Assembly (NCBI GenBank): GCA_910588855.1
Contig: CAJUSR010000005.1
Span: 179,635 to 243,634, forward strand
DNA length: 64,000 nt
Reading direction: 5' to 3'
Source of the DNA: an uncultured Kineothrix sp.
GTDB taxonomy: Bacteria > Bacillota > Clostridia > Lachnospirales > Lachnospiraceae
The translations under genes and the position numbers were made by a program. How positions within the stretch are numbered: the first letter of the stretch is position 1; every line of letters begins with the position of its first letter. The notes beneath the pieces were generated by a model that searched no databases, was not told where the DNA came from, and saw nothing but the letters and a program-made list of their open reading frames with translations. Below are positions 42,602 to 50,659 of this stretch, piece after piece.

Positions 42602-43381
42602 TTGGATGACGGAAAACTGGTCTATTTTTATTTGAAAGAAGGTATCGGTTTTAAAAAACGCAGATGGAGCCGTGGGCATATGCCGATTTCGGATTTTGCG
42701 ATGGGGGATGCCGGGATGCTGGGATGCTGCGGTGTGCCGGAGTTTTTTTGGAAAAACAGAACGTGGGACAAAGGAAAGCTAAAGGAAGAGCTGGGCAGGA
42801 TATTGGAAGAACAAAAGGCGGAGGACTACTATTTGCAGCCGGAATTAGCCCGGTTGGCGGAGGTGGAAGAAAAGATGCCTCCTGAAATATTGCTGCAAAA
42901 GGTGTTGAGCCAGATACCTTGCCCGGAGTATTTGATTTATATAGGCTGGGGAAGCGGGCACAGGGAAGGGGCATTGGGGGAAGAGGCTTTCCGTGAAGAG
43001 AGACGGATGCTTTTTAGGCTGTTGGAGCCTTATTTGACCAGAGTCAATCATTTTACCTTGGTGACGGACAGGCCGGAAGGATATGAAGAGTTTACGGATT
43101 ATATTTATGAGGAATATGGAATCCCCACAGCCAACACAAAGGCGATGGGGCAGCGGTTTGGAAAAAGCGGGAAAACAGTAGTGCTTGATATGAGAAAAGA
43201 AGGCAGGGCATCATGCCAGAAGATTCCTCCAAGAGCAGCATATGTAGATTTTTGGTCTGATAAGGGAAAACGGGAGGAATTGGAAAGGGAACGCAGGGAT
43301 ATCCGTTATCTGTCAGCCGTGAAATTCCTTGACACTCTGGTGAAAAATGGGTATAATACCATAGTTAATTCCCGTAAATAA
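42602..43381 (+). CDS. Unrecognised soluble protein (259 aa)
   Basis: 259 residues, charged, with no signal or membrane segment. It starts from TTG 42602 after GGAGGATAGG; no in-frame ATG is better placed. Residues about 100-150 (CPEYLIYIGWGSGHREG) and the end (RYLSAVKFLDTLVKNGYNTIVNSRK) look well ordered. I do not recognise the family and see no catalytic motif. Same strand as dusB (53 bp) and greA (57 bp), so it belongs to this housekeeping run. Confidence 0.7.
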   Translation: MDDGKLVYFYLKEGIGFKKRRWSRGHMPISDFAMGDAGMLGCCGVPEFFWKNRTWDKGKLKEELGRILEEQKAEDYYLQPELARLAEVEEKMPPEILLQKVLSQIPCPEYLIYIGWGSGHREGALGEEAFREERRMLFRLLEPYLTRVNHFTLVTDRPEGYEEFTDYIYEEYGIPTANTKAMGQRFGKSGKTVVLDMRKEGRASCQKIPPRAAYVDFWSDKGKREELERERRDIRYLSAVKFLDTLVKNGYNTIVNSRK

Positions 43382-43438
43382 TGAAGCGAAAGAATGGATA
43401 TAAAGAAACAAAACTATGAAAGGAGCAGGGAGGTTCAA

Positions 43439-43924
43439 ATGGAGGAGAAGAAAAATATTTTAACTTATGAGGGGCTTAAAAGGTATGAAGATGAGCTTCA
43501 TGAATTGAAGGTGGTAAAAAGGCAGGAAGTTGCCCAGAAAATCAAGGAAGCCAGAGAGCAGGGCGACTTGTCGGAAAATGCCGAATACGATGCGGCGAAG
43601 GACGAGCAGCGCGATATTGAGGCAAGGATTGAAGAACTGGAAAAAATTCTTAAAAATGCAGAGGTTGTCGTGGAAGACGAAGTTGATTTGGATAAAATCA
43701 ACATTGGTTGTAAGGTGCGTATTTTGGACTTGGAATATAATGAAGAATTGGAATATAAAATCGTTGGTTCTACGGAAGCAAATAGCTTAAAAGGAAAGAT
43801 TTCCAATGAATCCCCGGTAGGAAAAGCTCTAATCGGTGCAAAAATCGATGACATTGTCAATGTGGAAACCCAAGTAGGCGTATTGCAGTATAAAGTGCTG
43901 GAAATCCAGCGTTCCAGCAATTAA
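43439..43924 (+). CDS. greA: Transcription elongation factor GreA
   Basis: 161 residues. N-terminal coiled-coil hairpin (LTYEGLKRYEDELHELK, REQGDLSENAEYDAAKDEQ with the acidic tip residues D-x-x-E that enter the RNA polymerase channel) and C-terminal FKBP-like domain (about 85-161, ESPVGKALIGAKIDDIV). It stimulates cleavage of backtracked RNA. Start ATG 43439 with GGGAGG upstream; the longer frame from 43394 lacks support. lysS follows. Confidence 0.94.
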   Translation: MEEKKNILTYEGLKRYEDELHELKVVKRQEVAQKIKEAREQGDLSENAEYDAAKDEQRDIEARIEELEKILKNAEVVVEDEVDLDKINIGCKVRILDLEYNEELEYKIVGSTEANSLKGKISNESPVGKALIGAKIDDIVNVETQVGVLQYKVLEIQRSSN

Positions 43925-44015
43925 TGGAAGGGTATGTAGGAAGTTTATTGGTTTTATAACTATTTTAATGGTTTTTAACTATCCGGATAAATTAAGAGGA
44001 AAAGGAGTGTCAACG

Positions 44016-45506
44016 GTGGGAGAAACACGGAACACACAAGAACAGGATATTAATCAGTTATTAAAGGTGAGAAGAGAGAAGCTGGCTACGCTTCAGGAAA
44101 ATGGTAAAGACCCGTTTCTGATTACAAAGTATGATGTAACACATCACAGCGCTGAAATTAAAGAGGGCTTTGATGCTCTGGAAGGTCAGAATGTGTCGAT
44201 TGCAGGCCGGGTCATGTCAAAACGCGTTATGGGGAAAGCATCTTTTTGCAATGTGCAGGATATTCAGGGAAATATCCAGTCATATGTGGCAAGAGACAGC
44301 ATTGGCGAAGAGCCTTATGCGGATTTTAAAAAATGTGATGTAGGCGATATCGTAGGGATAAAGGGCGAGGTATTCAAAACGAAAACCGGGGAAATATCCA
44401 TCCATGCCGCAGAGGTCACATTGCTTTCCAAGAGCCTTCAGATTCTGCCGGAAAAATATCATGGGCTTGTGAACACGGATATCCGGTACCGTCAAAGATA
44501 TACTGATTTGATTATGAACGAAGAAGTGAAGGATACTTTTATAAAAAGGTCATTGATAATCAGTTCAATCCGCAGATATTTGGATGGACAGGGATTTTTG
44601 GAAGTAGAGACTCCTATGTTGGTATCCAACGCAGGCGGCGCAGCAGCCCGGCCTTTTGAAACCCATTACAATGCACTGGATGAAGATGTAAAACTGCGTA
44701 TATCTTTGGAACTATATTTAAAAAGGCTGATTGTAGGTGGCATGGAGCGGGTTTATGAAATTGGGCGCGTGTTCCGCAATGAAGGGCTGGACACAAGGCA
44801 CAATCCTGAATTTACTTTGATGGAATTGTATCAGGCTTATACGGATTATAACGGCATGATGGACTTGACGGAAAACATGTTCCGCCATGTGGCAAAGGAA
44901 GTATGCGGTACAACAACTATTACTTACGGCGGTGTGGAGATTGATTTGGGCAGCCCCTTTAAACGGGTTACGATGATTGATGCCGTGAAGGAATATACAG
45001 GCGTGGACTTTGATGAAATCAAAGATACGGAAGAGGCGAAAAAAATAGCGGATGAAAAAGGGGTACATTATGAGGCGCGGCATAAAAAAGGCGATATCCT
45101 GAGCCTGTTCTTCGAGGAGTTCGTGGAGGAGCATTTGGTGCAGCCGACTTTTGTTATGGACCATCCGGTGGAAATATCCCCTCTTACCAAGAGGAAGCCG
45201 GACAAGCCGGATTATGTGGAACGCTTTGAGCTGTTTATTACAGGCCGGGAGATGTGTAACGCTTATTCCGAGCTAAACGACCCCATCGACCAAAGGGCTC
45301 GTTTTGCGGCGCAGGAGGAAGCGTTTGCGGCGGGCGACGAGGAAGCAAACCATACGGACGAAGATTTCCTGAATGCATTGGAGATTGGCATGCCACCTAC
45401 CGGAGGGATTGGGTATGGTATTGACAGGCTGGTGATGCTGCTGACGGATTCGCCGGCGATTAGGGATGTTTTGCTGTTCCCGACGATGAAGTCACTAGAC
45501 AAATAA
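44016..45506 (+). CDS. lysS: Lysyl-tRNA synthetase (class II)
   Basis: 496 residues from GTG 44016, which has AAAGGAG upstream; the frame opens earlier at 43968 without a ribosome site. An N-terminal anticodon-binding OB fold (about 50-150, VSIAGRVMSKRVMGKASF) precedes the class II core: motif 2 GRVFRNEGLDTRHNPEFTLME and motif 3 GGIGYGIDRLVMLL. It charges tRNA-Lys. Its stop codon is immediately followed by the conjugative element, so the 3' end of lysS is a possible integration target; the encoded C-terminus (LLFPTMKSLDK) looks normal. Confidence 0.95.
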   Translation: MGETRNTQEQDINQLLKVRREKLATLQENGKDPFLITKYDVTHHSAEIKEGFDALEGQNVSIAGRVMSKRVMGKASFCNVQDIQGNIQSYVARDSIGEEPYADFKKCDVGDIVGIKGEVFKTKTGEISIHAAEVTLLSKSLQILPEKYHGLVNTDIRYRQRYTDLIMNEEVKDTFIKRSLIISSIRRYLDGQGFLEVETPMLVSNAGGAAARPFETHYNALDEDVKLRISLELYLKRLIVGGMERVYEIGRVFRNEGLDTRHNPEFTLMELYQAYTDYNGMMDLTENMFRHVAKEVCGTTTITYGGVEIDLGSPFKRVTMIDAVKEYTGVDFDEIKDTEEAKKIADEKGVHYEARHKKGDILSLFFEEFVEEHLVQPTFVMDHPVEISPLTKRKPDKPDYVERFELFITGREMCNAYSELNDPIDQRARFAAQEEAFAAGDEEANHTDEDFLNALEIGMPPTGGIGYGIDRLVMLLTDSPAIRDVLLFPTMKSLDK

Positions 45507-45547
45507 AGCCAGTGTTTTCAAGGGTTTCAGCTACTTGTTATCCGCAT

Positions 45548-45569
45548 AGTGCAACAAAAGTGCAACAAA
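45548..45569. repeat. Tandem 11-bp repeats near the element's left end (candidate integrase arm sites)
   Basis: AGTGCAACAAA occurs twice head to tail (45548-45558 and 45559-45569), 42 bp after the lysS stop. Short direct repeats at this place are what a tyrosine recombinase arm-binding region would look like. A second pair, GAATAATAC, follows at 45578 and 45588. Confidence 0.45.
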
Positions 45570-45646
45570 TTTTGAACGAATAATACGGAATAATACCCTT
45601 ATGTACGTTCATGGTTGTGCGAATCCAATCAAATATTTGTATCTAC

Positions 45647-45689
45647 AAGGACATTTTTCTAAAAGAAATTTTAGAAGATGTCCTTTTTT
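45647..45689 (+). terminator. Strong hairpin with T run in the leader of the first element gene
   Basis: AAGGACAT...TTCTAAAA pairs with TTTTAGAA...ATGTCCTT, then TTTTTT. It lies 36 bp before the DUF6075-like start, so it can stop reading from lysS or act as an attenuator for the element's first operon. Confidence 0.7.
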
Positions 45690-45724
45690 GTTATGGTCAA
45701 AAAATCAGAATGGAGGAAAGCATT

Positions 45725-46243
45725 ATGACAAACACAGCGTTAAGAGCAGGGGCGCAGAGCGCCAACAACAAACACATGGTTTTTGCAAACGAGGAACATG
45801 AGAAATTTTATTTTGAGAAACTGGAACAGGCGAGGTATCAGGACTGTTACCACAAGGCGTTGATTTACATTCTCGGTATTTCAGAGGACACAAGAAATCA
45901 TTTCAGCCAGATTTATGACATTAAGTCCGGGTATATCAAGCCAGAGTGTCTGCATCAGGGCTGGCAGACGAGCGGAAGTGTGCGGGTAGTAAGGCTTGCC
46001 TTTAACCTTTACACAGACGTAACGCCAAGTGTTGATGATTATGAGAGCGAGGATGAGCGGATCAGGGAGTGCAGGGAGTATTCAGTAAGCGATATTTTCT
46101 GCTGCGGCTATGCGATGTACTTCTGGCAGGGCATCAAGCTCCGCTACCCGGAATACTGCCAAAAGCAGAAGTCCATTGAAGAAATCCTTGCGGAAATGGA
46201 GAGGAAACGTGCTGAAAATTCGACTGATGGGAACGAAGAATGA
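45725..46243 (+). CDS. DUF6075-like mobile-element protein
   Basis: 172 residues, soluble. Phrases FANEEHEKFYFEKLEQARYQDCYHKALIYILGISEDTR and SVSDIFCCGYAMYFWQGIKLRYPEYC match what I recall as DUF6075, a family found near the left end of many clostridial conjugative elements. Function unknown. Start ATG 45725 with GGAGGAAAG upstream; the frame back to 45611 crosses the terminator hairpin. The next gene starts inside its 3' end. Confidence 0.78.
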   Translation: MTNTALRAGAQSANNKHMVFANEEHEKFYFEKLEQARYQDCYHKALIYILGISEDTRNHFSQIYDIKSGYIKPECLHQGWQTSGSVRVVRLAFNLYTDVTPSVDDYESEDERIRECREYSVSDIFCCGYAMYFWQGIKLRYPEYCQKQKSIEEILAEMERKRAENSTDGNEE

Positions 46244-46391
46244 TATTAAGTGGTTCGAGAAGATTCTGAAAAGACAGCCCAAAGTGGCTGTGACGGAAGT
46301 TTCGGAGCTGTACCGGAACAAAGGTACAAACAGGTATTACCGGGCTTATGTGGAAGTGCAGAAAGCCAACATCAAAGAAAAATCTAACTGA
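46209..46391 (+). CDS. DUF3970-like small protein
   Basis: 60 residues from GTG 46209 (GGAGAGGAAAC upstream), overlapping the previous gene by 35 bp. It reads VLKIRLMGTKNDIKWFEKIL, then a basic C-terminus (SNKGTNRYYRAYVEV-like). It resembles the short DUF3970 family found in Firmicute mobile elements. Role unknown. Followed 17 bp later by parA. Confidence 0.7.
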   Translation: MLKIRLMGTKNDIKWFEKILKRQPKVAVTEVSELYRNKGTNRYYRAYVEVQKANIKEKSN

Positions 46392-46408
46392 TACGGAGGA
46401 ATAAAACC

Positions 46409-47194
46409 ATGTGTAAAATTATAGCAATCGCAAACCAAAAGGGAGGTGTAGGTAAAACCACCACCACAAGCAACTTAGGGATCGGGCTGGCAAAGCAGGG
46501 AAAGAAAGTTTTAGTGATTGATGCGGACGCACAAGGCAGTTTGACCGCAAGCCTCGGTTTTACAGAGCCGGACAAGCTGGAAGTCACCCTTGCAAATGTA
46601 ATGGAAAAGGTTATCAATGACGAGGAAATAGAACCGGGGTATGGTATCCTGACCCATGACGAGGGCATTGACCTGATGCCGGGGAATATTGAGCTGTCCG
46701 GCTTGGAGGTTTCCCTTGTGAATGTGATGAGCAGGGAAGTTATGCTGCGCTCTTATGTGGATATGGTTAAGGAGAGGTACGATTATATCCTGATTGACTG
46801 TATGCCTTCTCTTGGCATGATAACTATAAATGCCTTTGCATGTGCCGACAGTATTCTGATTCCGGTGCAGGCGGCATATCTGCCCGTTAAGGGATTGCAG
46901 CAGCTTATTAAGACAATCGGCAAAGTAAAGCGGCAGATTAACCCGAAACTGGAAATAGAGGGGATTCTCCTTACAATGGTTGACAGCAGGACAAACTATG
47001 CAAGGGACATCAGCTCCATGCTGAAAGAAGCCTATGGGAGCCGGGTAAGGATATTTGCCAATGCCATTCCTATTTCTGTCCGGGCGGCGGAAATTTCGGC
47101 GGAGGGCATAAGCATCTATGAGCATGACCCAAAAGGGAAAGTGGCTTCAGCCTACGATTCTCTGACGAAGGAGGTGCTTGCAGATGGGCAGTAG
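46409..47194 (+). CDS. parA: ParA-family partition ATPase
   Basis: 261 residues. The deviant Walker A motif KGGVGKTTTTSNLG (about 11-24), DADAQGSLT (Walker A'), and DYILIDCMPSLGM (Walker B) define the ParA/Soj type without an N-terminal HTH. It forms ATP-dependent gradients on the nucleoid to move ParB-bound DNA. It overlaps parB by 11 bp; with RepA it suggests the element can persist for a time as a replicating circle. Start ATG 46409 with GGAGG upstream. Confidence 0.93.
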   Translation: MCKIIAIANQKGGVGKTTTTSNLGIGLAKQGKKVLVIDADAQGSLTASLGFTEPDKLEVTLANVMEKVINDEEIEPGYGILTHDEGIDLMPGNIELSGLEVSLVNVMSREVMLRSYVDMVKERYDYILIDCMPSLGMITINAFACADSILIPVQAAYLPVKGLQQLIKTIGKVKRQINPKLEIEGILLTMVDSRTNYARDISSMLKEAYGSRVRIFANAIPISVRAAEISAEGISIYEHDPKGKVASAYDSLTKEVLADGQ

Positions 47195-48071
47195 CAAAAA
47201 GCCGGGGAGTGCAGCAAATATTACTCTGGAAAAATTTGATGATCTATTTGGCGGCAATGCCGGACAGGGAAGCGGGGGCGAACAAATCACTCATGCGAAG
47301 CTGGCGGATTTACATACATTCAAAGGACACCCGTTCCGTGTCCTTGATGATGAAAAAATGGAAGAAACCACGGAGAGCATCAGTAAATACGGTGTGCTTG
47401 TGCCAGGTATTGCAAGACCGAGGGAAGGGGGCGGCTATGAAATTATAGCCGGACACCGGAGGAAACGTGGCTCGGAATTGGCAGGGCTTGATACCATGCC
47501 CGTCATCGTGAGGAACTATACGGACGATGAAGCTACGATTATCATGGTAGATTCCAATATCCAACGTGAGGATATTCTGCCGAGTGAGAAAGCAAAGGCT
47601 TATGCCATGAAATACGAGGCTATGAAGCATCAGGGAAGCAAAGGAGGCAGCACCCTTGACGAAGTGGGGGAAGCTGCCGGAGAGAGCGGAAAGACGGTGC
47701 AGAGATATGTGTGGCTCTCCCGGCTGTCTGACGAACTTCTCGGTTTAGTAGACGCTAAGAAGATAGGAATCTCGCAAGGAGTAGATATTTCCTTTCTGTC
47801 AGAAGAACAACAGCAGTATGTGGAGGTTATTCTTCAGGAAACAGGAGCGTCGGTTTCCAACGCACAGGCGGCAAAGCTGAAAGAGTATGGAAAAAGCGGT
47901 GAACTGACACTGCCAATGGTGCGGCTGATTCTGACGGAGGAAAAGCCGAAAGAGAGAAAAGTAACGATCAAGGGCGATAAGATCAGCCAGTATTTTTCAG
48001 AGGACTATTCCAATGACGATATAGAGGGTATCATTATCCAGCTTTTGGAGGAATGGCAGAGTAAGCAGTAA
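47184..48071 (+). CDS. parB: ParB/RepB/Spo0J-family partition protein
   Basis: 295 residues. N-terminal ParB/Srx domain (about 35-125) with IIAGHRRKRGSELAG, the CTP/phosphate-binding box, and VDSNIQREDILPSEKAKAY, followed by an HTH (GGSTLDEVGEAAGESGKTVQRYVWLSRL). Binds a parS centromere and loads ParA. Start ATG 47184 with AAGGAGG upstream; a TTG 6 bp earlier is less likely. The palindromes scattered through the element are candidate binding sites. Confidence 0.92.
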   Translation: MGSSKKPGSAANITLEKFDDLFGGNAGQGSGGEQITHAKLADLHTFKGHPFRVLDDEKMEETTESISKYGVLVPGIARPREGGGYEIIAGHRRKRGSELAGLDTMPVIVRNYTDDEATIIMVDSNIQREDILPSEKAKAYAMKYEAMKHQGSKGGSTLDEVGEAAGESGKTVQRYVWLSRLSDELLGLVDAKKIGISQGVDISFLSEEQQQYVEVILQETGASVSNAQAAKLKEYGKSGELTLPMVRLILTEEKPKERKVTIKGDKISQYFSEDYSNDDIEGIIIQLLEEWQSKQ

Positions 48072-48085
48072 AGGAGGCGGTAAGA

Positions 48086-49177
48086 ATGAGCGAGCCATTG
48101 AGATTTGATTATTACTATGGCGTTGAAGCAGAGCAGTTTTCTTTTTACCGTGTTCCCCGCCTGCTGATAAAAGACGAGCGTTTCAAGGGGCTTAGCAGCG
48201 ATGCTAAGCTCCTGTATGGGCTGATGCTTGACAGAATGGCATTATCTATGAAAAATGGATGGCTGGACGACGAAAACCGGGCATATATCATTTATGCTGT
48301 GGAAAATATCATGGAGGATTTGGGATGCTCCAAACCTACCTGCATAAAGATTATCAGAGAGCTTGACGCAGACAATGGAATCGGATTGATTGAAAAGAAG
48401 CGCAGGGGGCTTGGAAAGCCGGATATAATCTATGTAAAAAATTTTGCTTCCGTACCGGAAAAAGAAAGCGGAAAAAAGCCCGCTAATACTGATGTTTCCG
48501 CAGAAGTAAAAAATCTTTACTTCAAGAAGGAAAGAAATTTAACTTCTGCAAGTAAAGAAACTGAACCTCTGGAAGTAAAGGAATCTGACTTCAAGAGGGA
48601 AAAGAATTTGACTTCTGGAAGTAAAGGAAATAGACTTCAAGAAGTAAAAGAATTTGCCCCTAATTATAACAATACTATCTATAACAATCAGAACAATACT
48701 GATTTGAGATATACCAATCCTATCAATCAATCAGCGGACAGTGTGGATAACGTGCCAGTGCATGGGAAAGACGATAGGATTGATGGGATGGATGAAACAA
48801 ACGCATATATGAAACTGATTCGTGATAATATCGAATATGAGCATCACATGAAATACGACAAATTTTGCGATAAGGAAATGTATGAGGAAATCTACGAAAC
48901 AATCTGCGATGTGGTGTGCGTGAAGCGGAGGACAATCCGCATCAACGGGGAGGATTACCCTTACGAGCTTGTCAAATCCCGTTTCCTGAAACTGCGAAGC
49001 GGTCATGTGGAGTATGTCATGGGGTGCATGAAAGATACTGTTACAAAGATTGCCAATATCAGGGCATATCTGATTACTGCCCTTTACAATGCCCCCTCAA
49101 CCATGAGCCATTACTATCAGCAGGAGGTTCAACACGATATGTATGGCGGAGGGTGGACGGAGAAAGGAATTACATAG
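48086..49177 (+). CDS. repA: Replication initiator protein A (RepA_N)
   Basis: 363 residues. RepA_N winged-helix domain at 1-110 (YYGVEAEQFSFYRVPRLLIKDERFKGLSSDAKLLYGLML), a low-complexity linker (about 130-215) and a C-terminal DUF6017-like domain (about 240-355, YEHHMKYDKFCDKEMYEEIY). RepA_N proteins start theta replication of Firmicute plasmids and of many conjugative elements, and their origin often lies inside the gene. The linker here coincides with 23-bp DNA repeats. Start ATG 48086 with AAGGAGG upstream. Confidence 0.92.
   Translation: MSEPLRFDYYYGVEAEQFSFYRVPRLLIKDERFKGLSSDAKLLYGLMLDRMALSMKNGWLDDENRAYIIYAVENIMEDLGCSKPTCIKIIRELDADNGIGLIEKKRRGLGKPDIIYVKNFASVPEKESGKKPANTDVSAEVKNLYFKKERNLTSASKETEPLEVKESDFKREKNLTSGSKGNRLQEVKEFAPNYNNTIYNNQNNTDLRYTNPINQSADSVDNVPVHGKDDRIDGMDETNAYMKLIRDNIEYEHHMKYDKFCDKEMYEEIYETICDVVCVKRRTIRINGEDYPYELVKSRFLKLRSGHVEYVMGCMKDTVTKIANIRAYLITALYNAPSTMSHYYQQEVQHDMYGGGWTEKGIT
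48496..48656. repeat. Seven 23-bp iteron-like repeats inside repA (candidate replication origin)
   Basis: Imperfect units start at exactly 23-bp steps: 48496, 48519, 48542, 48565, 48588, 48611 and 48634. The core is ACTTC(A/T)(A/G)(G/C)AAGTAAA followed by an A/G-rich tail. Because 23 is not a multiple of 3, the encoded peptide does not repeat in one frame, so the repetition is selected in DNA, not protein. An AT-rich stretch follows (48657-48720). Both fit an iteron origin within a RepA_N gene. Confidence 0.75.
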
Positions 49178-49181
49178 CGGA

Positions 49182-49204
49182 CTTCTGGACACAATGTCCA
49201 GAGG
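49182..49204. repeat. Element palindrome, copy 1
   Basis: Half-sites TTCTGGACA and TGTCCAGAG separated by CAA, just past the repA stop. Same design at 50526, 53006, 59034 and 59082. Confidence 0.8.
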
Positions 49205-49265
49205 TGGAAAATATTTCAGGCAGGGTGTATGATACTGCTATGGGACGGAAATGGAGGAATTTATA

Positions 49266-49631
49266 GTGAAACAAACATATATTACGGAAGAAGAACAGAA
49301 AAAGTGCCGGAAGGTGGCGGAAGCCTTTCGGGAGCTTGAAGATGTGGACGTTGTGGTGGTCGATGTAGGAAGATATGGTTTTGTAAAACTGCAATATTAC
49401 ACGCCGCCGAGAGGCTTTGAGAATGACTTTACATTTACGGACAGCAGGGAACTGTTCGAGGATTTGTGGGAGGAATGGCTGCACACACAGCTCATCACAT
49501 TTGCAAAGGAGATGGGGACAGGCGATATTGACTATGATGAGATATTCAACCGTCTGACGGAAGAAAAAAGAAATGAGCTTATGGGCAGGAAAAAGGATTT
49601 CGCAGAGATAGCGGGGATAGAAGCACGATAA
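49266..49631 (+). CDS. Unrecognised small element protein (121 aa)
   Basis: Starts at GTG 49266, seven bases after GGAGG; ATG 49251 contains that ribosome site. 121 residues, acidic, with a helix-rich start (ITEEEQKKCRKVAEAFREL) and a beta stretch DVDVVVVDVGRYGFVKLQYY. No membrane segment. Conserved context between repA and the coupling genes suggests an accessory or maintenance role, but I do not know the family. Confidence 0.7.
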   Translation: MKQTYITEEEQKKCRKVAEAFRELEDVDVVVVDVGRYGFVKLQYYTPPRGFENDFTFTDSRELFEDLWEEWLHTQLITFAKEMGTGDIDYDEIFNRLTEEKRNELMGRKKDFAEIAGIEAR

Positions 49632-49661
49632 GTTTGCCAAAGTGTGGCGGGTGGCACTTTC

Positions 49662-49859
49662 AAGCCTTGTTGGAAGTGTGATTATCTTTTCAATCACACT
49701 TCCGGCAAGGTTTCCAGAGGTACGGAGGTGGAAGACCTCTGTCTTAAAAACAGTATAACAGGAGAACAGCGTAAGGGCGGTTATAAGTCAGTAGAGATTT
49801 GTAGCTGCCCTTTTTTATTGTTTCCGGTCAGCGCACCGGGAAACGGAAAGGAGATTGCT
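49662..49859 (+). promoter_or_regulatory. Highly structured leader: long hairpin plus terminator-like hairpin
   Basis: A long stem (CCTTG..GGAAGTGTGATT with AATCACACTTCC..CAAGG, 49666-49711) is followed by CAGAGG / CCTCTG (49716-49742) and by AAGGGC / GCCCTT with a run of six T (49773-49817). The start of the next gene is 43 bp later. The arrangement looks like an attenuator or antitermination target. Confidence 0.55.
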
Positions 49860-50522
49860 ATGGAATCGCTGCGTGATGTCAGGAGGGTAATGGAACGTGA
49901 AGCCAAAAAAGGGAGCTGTCCGCTCATGTTTGAAAAGATTGAGTTTGACGGAACGCCTTTCCAGTTTATCTTGTCAGAGGAAAAACTGGACGAGGTGCTT
50001 GCCTATCTGTTAAGACTGAAATCTTTCCGGCAGTATGCGGAAAAGACAGTTATCAACAACGTGTATATGGATCTGGATATGCTCTGCAGAAAGCCGCAGT
50101 TTAAGCGCACCCATTCCGTTATGGAGCGTGAGGGGATTTACGCAAGGGTGCAGAGATATAAAAAGAAATTAAATCCGGACTATGAAAATGGACTTTGCCT
50201 TGAAACGGTGCGGTGTATCTTCACTTTGTCAGAAGGGGAAGCGGAGAAATGCAGAATGACACATGAGGGGCAGGAAACGTATGCTTTTATTATGTCAAAC
50301 AAATATATCCTCGGACTGTTTACCTACTGTGAGGCGGCAAGGAAATCCGCTGTTTTGGACGGTGTGGAATACGGACACCTTACGGAACGGGAACAGAAGA
50401 TTGCGCTGCTTGATGGTGTGGGAGATGTGCTGTTTCAGGCGCTGCTCCTTGATGATGTGGAATACGGGAATGGCAGGTTATGCGCCAATCTCCACACAAT
50501 CTACTGTTTAAACAAAAAATAA
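49860..50522 (+). CDS. Unrecognised element protein (220 aa)
   Basis: 220 residues from ATG 49860 with AAAGGAG upstream; the frame back to 49644 runs through the leader hairpins. Soluble, with alternating basic and acidic helices; Cys at several places (GSCPLMF, LCRKPQFK, FTYCEAARK) without a clear metal pattern. It is a common kind of cargo or regulatory gene in this position of Tn1549-like elements, but I cannot name it. Confidence 0.72.
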   Translation: MESLRDVRRVMEREAKKGSCPLMFEKIEFDGTPFQFILSEEKLDEVLAYLLRLKSFRQYAEKTVINNVYMDLDMLCRKPQFKRTHSVMEREGIYARVQRYKKKLNPDYENGLCLETVRCIFTLSEGEAEKCRMTHEGQETYAFIMSNKYILGLFTYCEAARKSAVLDGVEYGHLTEREQKIALLDGVGDVLFQALLLDDVEYGNGRLCANLHTIYCLNKK

Positions 50523-50525
50523 TAA

Positions 50526-50548
50526 CTTCTGGACATGATGTCCAGAGG
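50526..50548. repeat. Element palindrome, copy 2
   Basis: TTCTGGACA, spacer TGA, TGTCCAGAG, starting 4 bp past the stop of the 220-residue gene. Confidence 0.8.
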
Positions 50549-50564
50549 TGGAAGGAGAACGAGA

Positions 50565-50621
50565 ATGTATCTTACAGTGAAAATCATTTATAACATTATC
50601 TGCCGGGGGATTCCCCCGTAG
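50565..50621 (+). CDS. Possible 18-residue leader peptide before pcfB
   Basis: ATG 50565 follows GGAAGGAGAACGAGA, a good ribosome site, and a short frame ends TAG at 50619, just inside a CGGGGG / CCCCCG hairpin. The layout (peptide ending in a hairpin, 38 bp before pcfB) resembles a translated leader. Coding is unproven. Confidence 0.3.
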   Translation: MYLTVKIIYNIICRGIPP

Positions 50622-50659
50622 TGCATGGGCTTTGACTGGAATTAACAAGGAGGTGTTTC

